From Archegozetes longisetosus (lineage: Eukaryota; Arthropoda; Arachnida; Sarcoptiformes; Trhypochthoniidae): DNA of 64,000 bases. Shown one piece after another: positions 24,202-36,623 of the stretch. Made by a program: the position numbers and the translations under genes. Every line of letters begins with the position of its first letter. Within the stretch, counting starts at the first letter, position 1. The stretch is from NCBI GenBank assembly GCA_018873245.2, contig JAEMBT020000008.1, forward strand, positions 8,834,238 through 8,898,237, written 5' to 3'. The notes under the pieces were generated by a model that saw nothing but the letters and a program-made list of their open reading frames with translations, did no database searches and had not been told where the DNA came from.

Positions 24202-24711
24202 TGTTATCACGAGAGAAGAGAAAAACTGTTGTAACACTTGTTGAGCACTCTTTCTATGACTTATCCCTTATTTGTATTCCTTTTCTAATAGTTTTAAAAC
24301 TTTTTCACTAATAATTTCACTCATTTTCTAATATTAATAACAAATTATTACTAAATATAATATGAAAACTGTATTAAAAACAATAAATACATTGAATTAA
24401 AAGTATTTATCTATCCATTCATAGACTGGACGTCCCGTCCGTTCAGTCATTCATAGGAGACGTTCAAAGAGGAGGGGGTCGTAGACCTGAGTCTCATAAG
24501 AGCCTGGATTTGTGAGAACCAAAACTTTGAGCCAATCAGACACGTGGGATCGGAGGGAGTGATGAACACGAACTAGAATGGAATGCAAGACTTAAAAACA
24601 TCTGTCGTTCAGTCGTTTGATAGGAAAAATGCATTTATTTTTCATTCAGTTTCTTTATTACAAAAAAAGATTTATTTTTAACTTTTTTTTTAACTTTTAA
24701 TTCAATTTCAT
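24202..24711 (-). promoter_or_regulatory. Notch upstream region
   Basis: About 510 bases lie between the Notch ATG and the stop codon of the upstream RhoGEF on the same strand. They contain a CCAAT-type motif (AGCCAATCAG, near 24531) and a CACGTG E-box (near 24541). No TATA box is obvious. The region must hold the Notch promoter, 5' UTR and RhoGEF 3' UTR, unless further upstream exons exist. Confidence 0.4.
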
Positions 24712-27700
24712 TCAAATTTGCCACAAAAGTAAATGATTGGTTGAATCGTCTCTTCCGTTATCACTATTTTGATTACTTTGATTTTGGCCGCCAGTACTGA
24801 CCACCGATTGACCACTACTGACCACCGCGTCCCCGGTCGCGAAGATCTCGAGTCCGTCTCCGCCACTGATGACAAGTGTTTTTCCGCCACTGCTCTCAAT
24901 AGAAGTAAGAAAGCGCACGTGACCTGTATGTCCGTTTGGAACTAGACAAAAAGTGAATAGATGTCACAACTAGCGCTATAGGAAAGTTCAACTTAAATGC
25001 TGTGCTTCTATCAACAGATAGCGTCGATAGTAATCAAACTTTCGAGCCTAACTAGATAGCTGATAAACTTTGTTCGTACCGATTTCGATGTTTTGTAAAC
25101 GATTTGAGTCCAAAATACATATAATTCCGGCTGAAGTTCCGATCCATAGCTTATCCTTTCAATTAGAGATTAAAGCATTAATTGGGTTAACAGACTAATA
25201 GCTTATATAATAGTTATGATTACATGAACAGCCAGTAATGACGAGATTTTTAGACAAGCGCTCTTATGCTGTCTTATTATGTCTTCGCATGAGATTAAGG
25301 CTATTGATTAAAATGGATTAGAGATTCAACGAGTTATCCAAAAGTAAATCAATACCTTTGTTAAGAGATGAAGCGATAGAAATACTTGACAAATGATTAT
25401 AAGGTTTTTGAGAGGAAAATAAATGAATTGAAAGTGAGTTATTCGATGAGATGAATACGAAATTCAAAGAGTCGATTGTTTGCACGTTTTGTATGAAATC
25501 ATCAGGAGATAAGTCAACGATTAAGTCATCGTCTTGTGGTTCGAGATTCGCGTCTCTGATCGCAATCACATTTGAATGAGTAGTCCATAAATAAGTGGCG
25601 TTGTTTGTGGCACAAAATCGAAAACAATTGATATTTTCGCGAATGATAGGAATTGTATTCCAATTACCGAAAGGATCTGTAAATCGAGAAGAATATGAGC
25701 GTTTGCATCACTTAGTATGCATTAAGTACTATAAACAGCAATTCAATCTAAATATGCAGATGTCTTATGTTAGTAATGAAGCATATCTACATTATTTAAA
25801 CTGATTTTGTCAATTGCCATTTGCATAGCACTGGACCCGTTCGACTGTCATTAAGTTTAGTGTCTACCAGTGCGCTTTCACATTAGCGTTTGACCCATAC
25901 CTCTATCAAAGACGGCAACGCTTTGATTCGCGAGACCCACAAAAACGCGTTCACAAAAGTATCTGCGTATCAATCAAATCTTTAGTACATTTCTTTGTCA
26001 ATTAGAAGTCATTTTCTTACATAATTGCATCCACTTTGGCACTTAAAGTCACTTTTACTTTGTTTTTCTTTATTCTATAGAAGTGATAGAAATTCAATAA
26101 TTAATAACAGTAGAGAAATAAGAAGAAATAAGATAGAATATTAAAAATAAGTTATTTTAAAGACTTTTCGCAGATTCTTTTCAGCGACACTCAAAACAAT
26201 CTGCGAACTGCTATGGCGAAAGCGACTGCTACACATAGCAGTCGCTTAAGTTCTACTCATTAAACAAATGAATACCTGATGGCATCAGAACACGAATAAA
26301 TATGAACTGAAGAGTCATCGGTTCCGAACCACATCGTCGACGACAGCGAACACTTCTTCCGTTCTCGACGTCCGGTCGTCAAAGAACTATTTCCTATGCT
26401 GTCCATAGGATTACTGTCGCCGCAGTCGCTGTCACTCACTATCAAAACGAAGATAACATTTAATTTAAACATTAACAGTAAAACAGGATAAGTCACATCT
26501 ATTATAGCATTCGCTTAACACGTTCTTTGAGAAAACATATTTAGTCATATGCGACGCAGACGTTGAGGACATGTCCAATTGGCTCATCTCATGACGACTG
26601 CGTCGCCGATAAAAGATACAAATTGAGCTCACCGTCTGACTCTTCGCTCGTTTGCTGAACCGATTGTTCGCATTTTGGGACACAAGTCATGCAAATAATC
26701 CTCGAATTGCAAACACCATTACACGAGACGACAGTTGGCTCCACGTTATTTGACGTTTGGTTATTGATGGATAAGACACTGATTTGACCGACAAATCCGT
26801 CAGAATTGCAAATCCAGACGTCATTCGTTCCGATTGTCGGCGATGCGCACGTAAACTGAAGGCCTGCTCTCGTCTTCCTATTAGACGATTAATAAGAACG
26901 AATTTTTTCAAGAGTTTTGAAGTCTTTTTTCAAAAATTAAAAATAAGTTTCCGAAAGTTCTCTAAAAAAATAGTTTACTGATCGGTAAGGTGAGATAAAA
27001 CTTAATTTTAAGAATCCATAAATATATTCATCGCAATAAAAATTAGAAACAAAAAACTTGAATAAAGTATGAGAAAAAAGCTTAAAAAATCTTTTCTAAA
27101 ATATTTTAGGCGACGCAATCGTCATAAGACATACGACGCGGTCATTCGACCGGACATATTCTCAACGTTTACGTCACTGAAAATAATGAGAAAACACAAC
27201 AATACATGCCTGATAGGGAGCGCGCACACAAATTCAGGAACAATTTTCTGAGTTTTCTTTTGTTTTGCTTTCAATTCATTGAAAAAATGCTCAAATTTTT
27301 GTCGCTTTTCCTGAGATGAAAATGAAATAAGGAGTGGTTCTCGGGATTGAGATTCAATTTGTGTTGAAATCAGTTCTAGATTTTTGCCACAATTTTTAAA
27401 TTCAGTCAATTGTTTGTTTAAATTAATTATCATTTCATTAATAAATAGTTCGAGACTTTGGCGCGAGTTCTGACTTAATTCTAATAAACTCGAGCTTTGA
27501 ATCGATTGTAAAATTTGTAAATCTTTTTCTATAAATAATTCATTATTTTCTTGATTTAAATTGTTTTCATTTTTTGAAATTAATTCTAAAAAATCTAATG
27601 AAAAGCAATTTAAAACTTTATATTTATTTTCTTCGAACTTCTCGGACTTTTTCTTCCCTTTGATGGAACAGATTATTAGCCAATCATTGAATAGCATTAA

Positions 27701-30265
27701 AAGTCGCTCTCTTTTTCTAATTGTTACGAAACTAATTGAAATCAAAGTCGAATTCAATAACGACTGCGTTGGCAAAGAATCACAAATAAATTCCAAGTCC
27801 TTTAACGTCATTGAGTTGACGTCCAGTTGTTCTCGTTGTCCGTAGTTGACGTCCGCGTCGTTTTGAACGCGATTTATATAAAGAACCAATGAGTGAATTT
27901 TTTCTACAGAAGAGACAAACGTTAAAAAGCTTTTAAAATTGTAAAAAATAAGAATTTCAAAAAGGCGTAAGTGTTAGCTATTTGCGTATTGACTTAAGCC
28001 CTTTTCCCAACTGACAGTTCAATTAATTGCTTACCTAAGGCATTGTTTAAAAGCTCGAAATCTTTATGTTCTTTTGACGTGTTTTTCAACAATTGCTTTA
28101 ATAATAACTCAAATCTCGGTATTCTCTGTATTATTGAAATCATCAGTTCGTCTAATGAGAGTTTAAGTTTGTGTTCGCGAGACTTTTGTTCCAAAAACTT
28201 CTGAAACAATGGTTTTTCGCGCGCCAGCTGTTTAATCAATTGTTTGGATTCATACCAATTGTCGACAAATGATAAATAGGTTTCGAAACAATTCTTTTCG
28301 CCAAAAGATTCAAACAAGTCTCCTATCGTTGTCTCCGATGGCGACCAACTCGTAATCCGATGTCTCAAGTCTTCCAAAAACTTTGAATGAATGGAAAGAA
28401 TATCCGGAATCTTCCCAAAAATTATTTCCACAAAAATTGAATCAATTATTAAGAACTCATTCAAAGGTTTTGAATATTTTTCACACAAGTCTCTTAATTG
28501 CTCGCAAAACGTCTTTTCTGTGTCGTATAGCTCGCCAACAATGTGTGTGCGCGTATCCTGGAAAGGATAACAATATAGTTGTGAAAGGTACTTTACGCAG
28601 TGCGGACGTCGAAAACATGTTCGATCGAATGATCGAGTCGTATATTTTATGACAAATGCGTCGCCGGAAAAGTTATCAAAAAGTTGCCCAAAGAGTTTTG
28701 CTCTCATATTTTATACAAATATTTTTCAATTTTCTCTTGTAATTGCTATTATCATGTTATTTATAGTTTTTAGAAGTTTTCAAAAGTTTTTCCCTTAAGA
28801 TATTCATAAATGAACTGTCTTTAGAGAACTTTCAAAACCTTTCTATTATTTATTTCTCCCTCTCTCTCACTTTATTACGATCGTTATTTTCAACGTTATT
28901 AAGATGAAGATTCAATTACTCCTCAAATATATATTCAATTGACATATATCTATTATTTATCTTTCTCTCATGACAAATAAATTTATCCTTAATTGCTATT
29001 AACAGTTGTCATGACAAAAAACTTAATACTCACTAAATGTCTTCCGATGGTAGCAGTTATTGATTGTGCTATAGGCGTCACAGTCGTCGACACATCGCTT
29101 GACGTCTGTATCTCCTCAGTCGGCGTTGCGGTTGACGTTCCGGTGGTTTCGATGGCCTTTGCGTCCAATTCTTTTCTCTGCTTTTCAGTCTCTTTGAGTA
29201 ATTCCTGAATAAAACTGAGACTTTGTTTGACTGAGTCTGCGTTGCAGTCATTCTCAGACACATTCTTCGTATTCATCATTGATTCCAACATTTCTCCGTA
29301 TGGACCTAAAGCGAACCATAACTCATATGAAAACCAGCAGATAATTTGAACTTTTATGATACTACCTCTCAATCTTTTCTTCGAATACTTCAAAATCTGT
29401 TTACTATTTGTCAACGACTGCGGCGGGGTCGGAGGCACGGACGACTGGGAGGTCGGCGAAGACAACGACAGAAGACTTGAGACGTCACATGAAAAGCGAT
29501 TTGAAGACAAGTCCTGCTGTTGTCGTTGTGTTTGGCCAACAGTTGAGTCCGAATGGGACGATGCGGACGTCAACAGACTTAATGACAGTTTATTTTTCTG
29601 GTCGCCTTCTAGATTTGTGTCCTTTTGATCGCAATCATTGTTGTCGTTGTCCGAGACATCCAACGAATGGTAGAAACGAGTGAAACGCGGGCGACGTCGC
29701 AGACGTGGTAAAGTCGCAGTCGTGTCGTCCGTGACGTCATTCGGTTTGGCGACTGCGACGGACTGTAACGACGTCGACCTCTGGGATAGTGAACATATGA
29801 GACAAAGATTAGGTTATAGGTGAAAAGATTATGCAGTCACAGATTGTTTCTTTCACATACTTTCAAATTAGTTGTCATTAAGAGCTGCGTTAAATGCTTT
29901 AAGCGATTAATTGAGCGCCTTTTCGAACGAATTCGCGAGTTTTTCTCATACTTTTTGGGTTCAATCGATTTGAGAATTTGTCGCAATTTTTCTCTATTGA
30001 ACTGCAATTCATTGTTATCACTACAATCCCTATTGAAATGATCATGCTCATTTCGATTTGCATGTTGCCCGTCCAACAAATTCAATTGATCTTGCTCGTT
30101 CTCCAAATTTTTCACTCCCGAAACATTTACTGACCTATTGTTGAGCTCATCGGACATAACGTGTAATGACTGCTCGCACGACAACAATGTGTCGCGAATT
30201 TGTTGCCATTCGTCGCAAAAATGGCGAAAACTTTCTATTTTTGACTTTTGGCTCAAATCCAGCAT
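24712..30265 (-). CDS. Rho guanine nucleotide exchange factor, ARHGEF10/17 type
   Basis: Exons: 30265-29861, 29780-29366, 29305-29034, 28557-28035, 27903-27210, 26877-26633, 26438-26276, 25962-25901, 25676-25356, 25155-25080, 24941-24712, about 1,130 residues. The DH domain begins in the fourth exon (THIVGELYDTEKTFCEQL) and is followed by a PH-like region (RERLLMLFNDWLIIC). A WD-like propeller then runs from GLQFTCASPTIG through LWIGTSAGI to the ending GRDDSTNHLLLWQI, characteristic of ARHGEF10/17 proteins (family knowledge). Such proteins activate Rho GTPases and affect actomyosin. The N-terminal third is charged and low-complexity. Phases agree at every junction except that between 25356 and 25155, which I could not resolve. 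The fifth exon seems to use a GC donor. Upstream exons are possible. Confidence 0.85.
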
Positions 30266-30855
30266 CTCTTCAATGGATTATATGATTCTCTTTAGAGATC
30301 TTTTCCTCAGCGCAAACTCTTATCAAAACTATCTGTCAGTCATTCAGAAGATAGTAATAAGTTTTTAAAACAACAAATAATTAAAATCAGTATTAAATGA
30401 GAAATAAATAAATTAAAACATTTGTAAATAAATACAAATTAAAAAGTAAATAAATATCTTAAACAAATTGAAACACTTGTTGATTATTATTGATTTTAAA
30501 GAGTATTTTATTATTATTATTATTATTATTTGTATAGAACTAGTTGTCAAAAATGTGACGCATGCGTATAAAGTTTGAAGCGCAACAATGCGTCGGCGCC
30601 AATGCACGAGAGAGACGATCGATCGAATGAATGGCCGAAAGACTAGATCACAGACTTCTGTCGCGTTCGATTCGGGTTTCGATTCGATTAACGAACTTCT
30701 CCTCCGATTGAGTTCGTTGTCGTTGAAACCTGAACCGTAAGCGCGACAACAATATCATCGATATAAGAAAGACAACAACAGAAGTGGAATAGAGACAACA
30801 CTTTTATTAATAATAATTAAGAGAAGAAAAAACATTTAAATGAAACAAAGTCTAT
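30266..30855. other. Spacer between the RhoGEF and NDRG genes
   Basis: A (TTA)n microsatellite lies at about 30508-30530. A more GC-rich patch (about 30580-30720) with CGATCGATCGAATG and several CG dinucleotides may be the RhoGEF promoter or first non-coding exon. No coding exon is supported. Confidence 0.35.
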
Positions 30856-32550
30856 TTATTTGGTTAAGGAGAGTCTTCTCATTCGGGGAATATCCTATAG
30901 AAAGAGTAAAATAGTAAGTTTATTTTCAATCTATTATAATGCAAATATTGTTCCAAATGTATAATTAACTCATGTATTAAGTATTTAATCATTTCAAATG
31001 ATCAAAATGATTGTATTGTATAAGATATTCTATGTGTTGTGTATTTACTATAAGCCAATATGCTATTCACTATAATGCTCTTTACATTGACTTACATATT
31101 CTTCCATGCTCAGTGTGCGACGGCGACCAATTGACGCCAACGAAGACTTCATTCCTGCCGTTCCTTTCATAAATATTATTGTTTCACGTCTCATTTACTA
31201 TATTTTAATCACATTTATATTATCAATTCATTAATCCTTACCTTCCGGCTGAACGCCCGGCAATTGCAAAGAAGTCAAAAATCCCAAACCCTTTACGAAC
31301 AGTAGAAGACTTTGTGCCAACTTTTCGGGACATTCACTAGAGATACAATTATTTACATATATATATATATATATATTCTTATTAAACATGCGTTTTCCCC
31401 TTCGCTTACCTCATAATATCGACACACGAGTCGACTTTTAATAAAGACGTTTTTGTCTTATTGCATTTTGAGTAAATGGCCTCAACGCCCTGACAATATT
31501 GAGATTTTCCTCCACAAACAAGAAGCACATCCATTTCCTTGAGATCGTGAATCTCTTTCCGATTCATGTACGCCGAGACATATTTTCTCAGGTTTTTTCC
31601 ATTAATTGTTTGCACTCTTTGTCTGTAATTATCGATCAATTCCTTCGACGTATCGTCAGAAACTTCTTTTCCCATCTATTGAGCAGATAATCGAACGAAT
31701 TAATATGTTTGAAAGAACCAAAAGCACAATCAATACCTTATGCATCGCCACGATCTCCACCGGAGACATTTGTTGAGAATTTCTTCGTTTTGCTAAAAAC
31801 TTCTCTTTCAGGTTCTCGAGAAAACCGACACCCGCTCCGACCAAATGCACCAGAACTAGACCCAGCACGCGCTGCGGGTGGGCCAGACCGAAGCGAACCA
31901 GAATGTTGGCACCCGCGCCCTCTCCGATGCCGACCACGAGAGGCACCGAAAGCGCGTCCACAACGTTTAACAACATCTCCTCACCCATTTATATGAAAAT
32001 TAGGTATAATTACGGCTCAAATTTTAATAACTCATAGCTTTACAAAAATATAAAATATTTTCACATATCTGTTGAATCGTCGGGAAGTCCTCGACGTCCT
32101 CGGCGTGGTCTTGTTGTCCGCAAACATCCACGTGAATAAAAACAGAGCGTGACCGAATTTCCGTCACTAAACAGACAAATATGTTTCAAATTTCTTGTTT
32201 ACTACAATTTTGAGAAATAAATTCGTTACTCGAGTCATTGTCCACAAAATCTCTCATTGAACTAAAAAGTTATAAAAAGATATGAATTACTATTATTATA
32301 CATGAAAAGAAAATATTTGTAACAAACCTGTGATTAGACCCGATGTCGTGTACGGTCAGAAAAACTGCTTTTTTATCATCCAATTCTCCTGAAAATACAA
32401 ACAAGTATTACTCCCCCTTCGAGATATCCCCTCCCCGAACAGAGCCATACCCTGGATATGAACGCGAATGTCCCCGAAAGAATTGGTCTTTATGGTTTGA
32501 GTTTTAATTGCTGCCTCGTTCTCGATAACTGTCAACAAATTCGACGCCAT
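30856..32550 (-). CDS. NDRG family protein (MESK2-like)
   Basis: Exons: 32550-32451, 32388-32338, 32261-32230, 32166 to about 32064, about 31990-31737, 31675-31410, 31336-31242, 31163-31096, 30894-30856. The start is MASNLLTVIENEAA. The protein shows the NDRG alpha/beta-hydrolase core: VHDIGSNH, then the modified elbow VVGIGEGAGANIL, then RFGLAHPQRVLGLVLVHLVG. It ends with the basic GRRRTLSMEEY segment followed by DIPRMRRLSLTK. NDRG proteins are hydrolase-fold proteins without a working catalytic triad, linked to stress and signalling (family knowledge). The junction between about 32064 and 31990 could not be fixed to canonical sites; all other phases agree. Confidence 0.88.
31358..31376. repeat. 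(TA)n microsatellite in an NDRG intron
   Basis: A run of about nine TA units lies within the intron between the exons ending at 31410 and starting at 31336. Confidence 0.8.
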
Positions 32551-32853
32551 TTTAAGTGATATTCTGTATATATCTCTCTCGCTCTAGTCCTGTCTCTCTA
32601 TAGACTTCCAGTTCTCGCTCTAATAACAGAATATTCTCCGAAAGAATCTCACGCGCAAGTCCCCATCTAAACGCAAGCTCAAAGGATTTATTTATTAATA
32701 ACTCTTTCCTCTATATATTTGGCGCCAAACCTCTATTCAAAAAGTAATAGAAAACTAGTTTTTATATGAGAATATTTCTGACCCAATTCTGTTCACATAA
32801 AAAGTTCACAACAATTTTGTTTGAAGTTTAGTTTGAGCTGAGTTGAGGTCGAG

Positions 32854-33728
32854 ATGAGTTCAAAGACGAATAAAGCGTTTGTTTTCTTACTATTGAAACC
32901 TTTGCTAATCGCAAGTATTTTTATTAACATTTGTTTATGTGTTCCTTTCGTAACAAAACGTGTTTCGCTTCACAACCCTATCAAGTATTCAATCAATCAA
33001 TAGTTATCTTATGCATAATCTTATGCAACGTATAGTCTCATGTTCTCCATATCTCTATATAAATAGTATAGACTTTTCGGGTTGGATTCCGCTGCGACCA
33101 CAGTCACACTCGAATACGGAACCGAATGCAGACTTGGATATGACCGGAAGTCAACAGCAAAGCAGCGTAACACAACAACAACTCAGACCTGAACTGGACA
33201 GCCATTACCTGACAGTCCCGGTCGCCGTGGAAACAGATTTTGAACACACTCTGTCGGAAACGGACTTAAACCAAATCAGGGAACAAGTGATAAATAATTG
33301 GAACCAAAAGCCGAACCCGAGTCATAACTTGGACTCAAATCCGATTCAATTAAAACCAATTTTATCAAAATTGGTTCCGAAACCAGAGATTATCAAAGAA
33401 GTCATCGAAGAAGTTTACTCAAAACCGGAAGAATCAAAAGAAATCAAACATGAAGTCAATTTTGACAATAGTAACCAAAATTTGAATGAAACGTAAGTCA
33501 AAAGACTTAATAATTTTCAAAACTTTTAATAAAACTTTCTTTTAAAGTGAATACACTTTTGTAAAAATGGACAAAACATTAATGAAAACACAAAATGAAA
33601 CAGAAAACGAGAATCTATTTCATGCATATTTCGCGCCGAAAGACCACATCCCACCCGAAGGTTATATCAAACTAACTAAAAACGAATTCAAAAATCTGTT
33701 CAAAAACGCTGAGATTTTATTTGTTTAA
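32854..33728 (+). CDS. Small secreted protein of unknown function
   Basis: Proposed exons are 32854-32959, 33072-33492 and 33548-33728. The ATG at 32854 starts a hydrophobic leader (KAFVFLLLKPLLIASIF followed by INICLC) that looks like a signal peptide. The mature part is polar and rich in Q, N, E and K (LRPQSHSNTEPNADL, KPEIIKEVIEEVYSKPEESK), then a third exon ending [20 protein letters not shown]. Phases agree at both junctions. The first donor (AAAC/gtgttt) is a choice made on phase; a longer frame from 32960 would lack the leader. No family is recognised. The last 12 coding bases overlap the end of the convergent muscarinic receptor gene. Confidence 0.6.
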
Positions 33729-35192
33729 CTGTTGTCTTGTTCTCGTTGTGGTACGTGTTCTGCACGTCAGAATTCTTGTGTACGTATTTCTAAAGTTTTG
33801 ATTACATAATGCATAACATAAGGGATTCAGAGTTGAGTTAATATAACATAGATAATAAGCGAATTGCCACCAAATCCCATCAGAGTCTACAGAACTAGGA
33901 CTAAATGTCTTCACAAATACTGTAAATTAAATATCAAATAAATATATTATTTTTCTACTAAAAGAAGCATATTTTCATTCGATACGGTCAGACCTCGTTG
34001 TAGTGAATACGAGTGAGTGATTCACTAGAATGAGTTTCTGTTGTACACAATAACTCTTACCTAATATGTTATATGGAGTCCAGGTGACTATAAAAGCTAA
34101 TAGTATTGCAGAAAGAGTTTTGGCGGCCTTTCTCTCGCTCTTTGGCTGAATAGGAGCTCGTATTCGAGTGGGGGGCGGAGAGGGAGGTGTATCTTCTTCA
34201 TTTTGTGTGATCATGGTCACTCTGGCATTATGTTCACCACAATTGGCACGTTCTAATTGAATGACAATTGTATAGATAGATTCGGAAGTGGGCGGTGTCT
34301 CCGTCGAGGGGGCGTTAATTGAGGTGCTTGAGACGCCCTTTTGAGGGCAACAGTATTGCCAACAATTACTTCCGGATTGATGTGAAGAGCGCGACGACTG
34401 AGATGACAATGAGTGCGACACCAGAACTAGAGTCGTTAGGTCTTTGTATCGCTTTTCGGTCTCTCTCCATATCCTAATCAAGTACAACAACACAATGAAT
34501 AACTAGCTCTACAACAATATTAAATATGATTACCTCCAATACAATATACACATAAGAGTGACAGGAAGCCAGAAAGCTATTAAAGCCGTACTGATTGTGA
34601 CCCAAATATTGGACTCGAGAAAAGGGATATAACATTGATCGCGAGGAACTGTTCGGCGACCTTCTATTGCAGGCCAGGCGAAGATCCAGGGTGGCCACAG
34701 AAGAGCTGATACGAGCCACGCACCTGCTATCATCGCACAAGCCCTTTTGGTGGTCCTTCGGGCTCTATAGGTCAGTGGTCGTGTCACCGAGAAGTAGCGA
34801 TCAAACGAAATTAGAAGAAGATTGAGGACCGACGCATTGGAATTGAGATAATCGATGGCGAGCCAGGCGTCACATATTAAGGGTCCTAATGGCCAACCAT
34901 TGGACAGAATATAGACTAAAGATAATGGCATTGAAATGCATCCGATGAGGAAATCGGCTAAAGCCAGACTCAATAGGAAGTAATTGGATATTGTCTGAAG
35001 AGTCTTATCGATCTTGAAGGCTATCATCACTAAAACATTTCCGATTATTGTTAATAAAGATAAAAAAATTCCAATAATTGTTAACAAGATTTCTAATATT
35101 AAAGCTAATTGTGTTTCATTTAAATCTGATTCGATCTCTGTGAAATTCATTTCGAAATGAGTTTTATTTTTCAAATTAATTTTTGCCTTCAC
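33717..35192 (-). CDS. Muscarinic acetylcholine receptor (class A GPCR)
   Basis: Three exons, 35192-34534, 34473-34061 and 33919-33717, join in frame to 424 residues. Seven membrane segments are visible. Hallmarks are [10 protein letters not shown] (TM1), LALADFLIG (TM2), the amine-binding aspartate in [14 protein letters not shown] (TM3), [17 protein letters not shown] after TM3, TPYNILVFVKTF (TM6) and [15 protein letters not shown] (TM7). The TM3, TM6 and TM7 signatures match muscarinic receptors rather than other aminergic receptors (family knowledge). It would sense acetylcholine at the plasma membrane; A- or B-type cannot be decided by eye. The third intracellular loop is short, about 130 residues, with a cysteine- and serine-rich patch. 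The stop lies inside the coding end of the convergent gene. Confidence 0.92.
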
Positions 35193-36623
35193 TTCGACTC
35201 AAAAGAAATGCATTTTTTGTTACGAAATCCGCGAAGAAATCAATGAATGACTGAAAGAGTGTCTCAAAGACATACTCTTCTCATAACAGGATTTCCTCAA
35301 AAATATTTTCCATGACTTTGACCCAAATCTCATTGAAATGACCTGAAGTTATGCAATAATCCTATTTCTATTTATTTGTTTATTTATCATTTTTGGTTTG
35401 GTTTGATTTATTGATTTTAACGGTTTTTAAAACCGGTTTCTATTAATAGAGTTTCAAAGTATATGTTAATGTGTTGCAAAGAAATGTCTTTTAAGGGGAA
35501 AACGACGCAAACATTCAATGAATGAATGAATCGATTGAATAGTATTTGTGCGTAAAGAGTATTGAGTACAGAGGTGACATACTTTACATAACAATTACCT
35601 GGATAGCATTAGTGAGTGATTGCGAACTCATACAAGAGTATTTATTGCAGCAATGATGCCTCAAACAAAATATGTTAATAAGTTTCATGTTAAACACGAA
35701 ACTGTTATTTTCCACGAGCAACATTCTAGTGCTATTGTTAGAACGAGTTTCACACTCAACATAAAACTAAACTTTAGGACAATTTTGCAAATCTATTTAG
35801 GTTTAAAGGTTTTAATTTATTCCTGAGAATAAACACAAACTCGTTCGATGTTACATATCATTTGGTCTTATTCTTAAAATGATAAAACTTTGACACTTCG
35901 TTGTCCAGAACTGAATCCCAATAGTCGGTAACTCAAAATAGAAAAAGGAGTGTCTCTGAAAAGCTTTTTTAACCTATTTTTCCAAAACAAATTAAATGCA
36001 AATCGAAACAAATTATTTGTTATTAGCTCTAAATAAAATTTAAATAATTTTCCAATTTATCCAGAAATCAGTTCAAAAATAAGAACTCAATACTTTTTGA
36101 CACAATTTCCTTAATGACAGAAACATGTTTTCATTACTAGACGCCACCTATTGATTGACATCAACAGACTGTAAATTTATTTCGTTAGTAGAGGAAAAGT
36201 TTTTCACAGATAATTGTTTCAGACAAAAAATCCTTTAAATATAAATATTTAGTTCTGAGTTTTTCCAATAATATTAAAAGTCTTTCTTCATTACTTTTTT
36301 ACGAAGTAAACATTTAATAAATTTTGAATACATACATAACAAAAGCAAAATTGAATTATTTTTGTAGAAATAAATAAGTTTTTTCTACAGAGATATAAAT
36401 AAATTAGAGCAAAATAACTATAAAAATATGAGAAAAACAGTAAACATTTATAAAAAATTGAACAAACAATTTAATAAAAACAGTTTTTTAATGAAAGCCA
36501 ATGCCATCTGATAATGAAAATACTAATTGACGACGAAAACCGTTACATAAGCCTTAAAAAACGCCCAAAAATGGACGCGAATGACACCTAGATAAACGAC
36601 GCATTGACTGAAAGGAGCCTGAG
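35193..36623. other. Divergent intergenic region, receptor / IQSEC
   Basis: About 1.4 kb lies between two genes transcribed away from each other, so it should contain both promoters. It includes a short GAATGAATGAATGAATC run near 35515-35535. No other coding sequence is recognised. Confidence 0.4.

Noticed and set aside
24531..24555. CSL/Su(H)-like site (CGTGGGAT) upstream of Notch
   Set aside because: It deviates from the GTGGGAA core at the last position, and one weak match is expected by chance.
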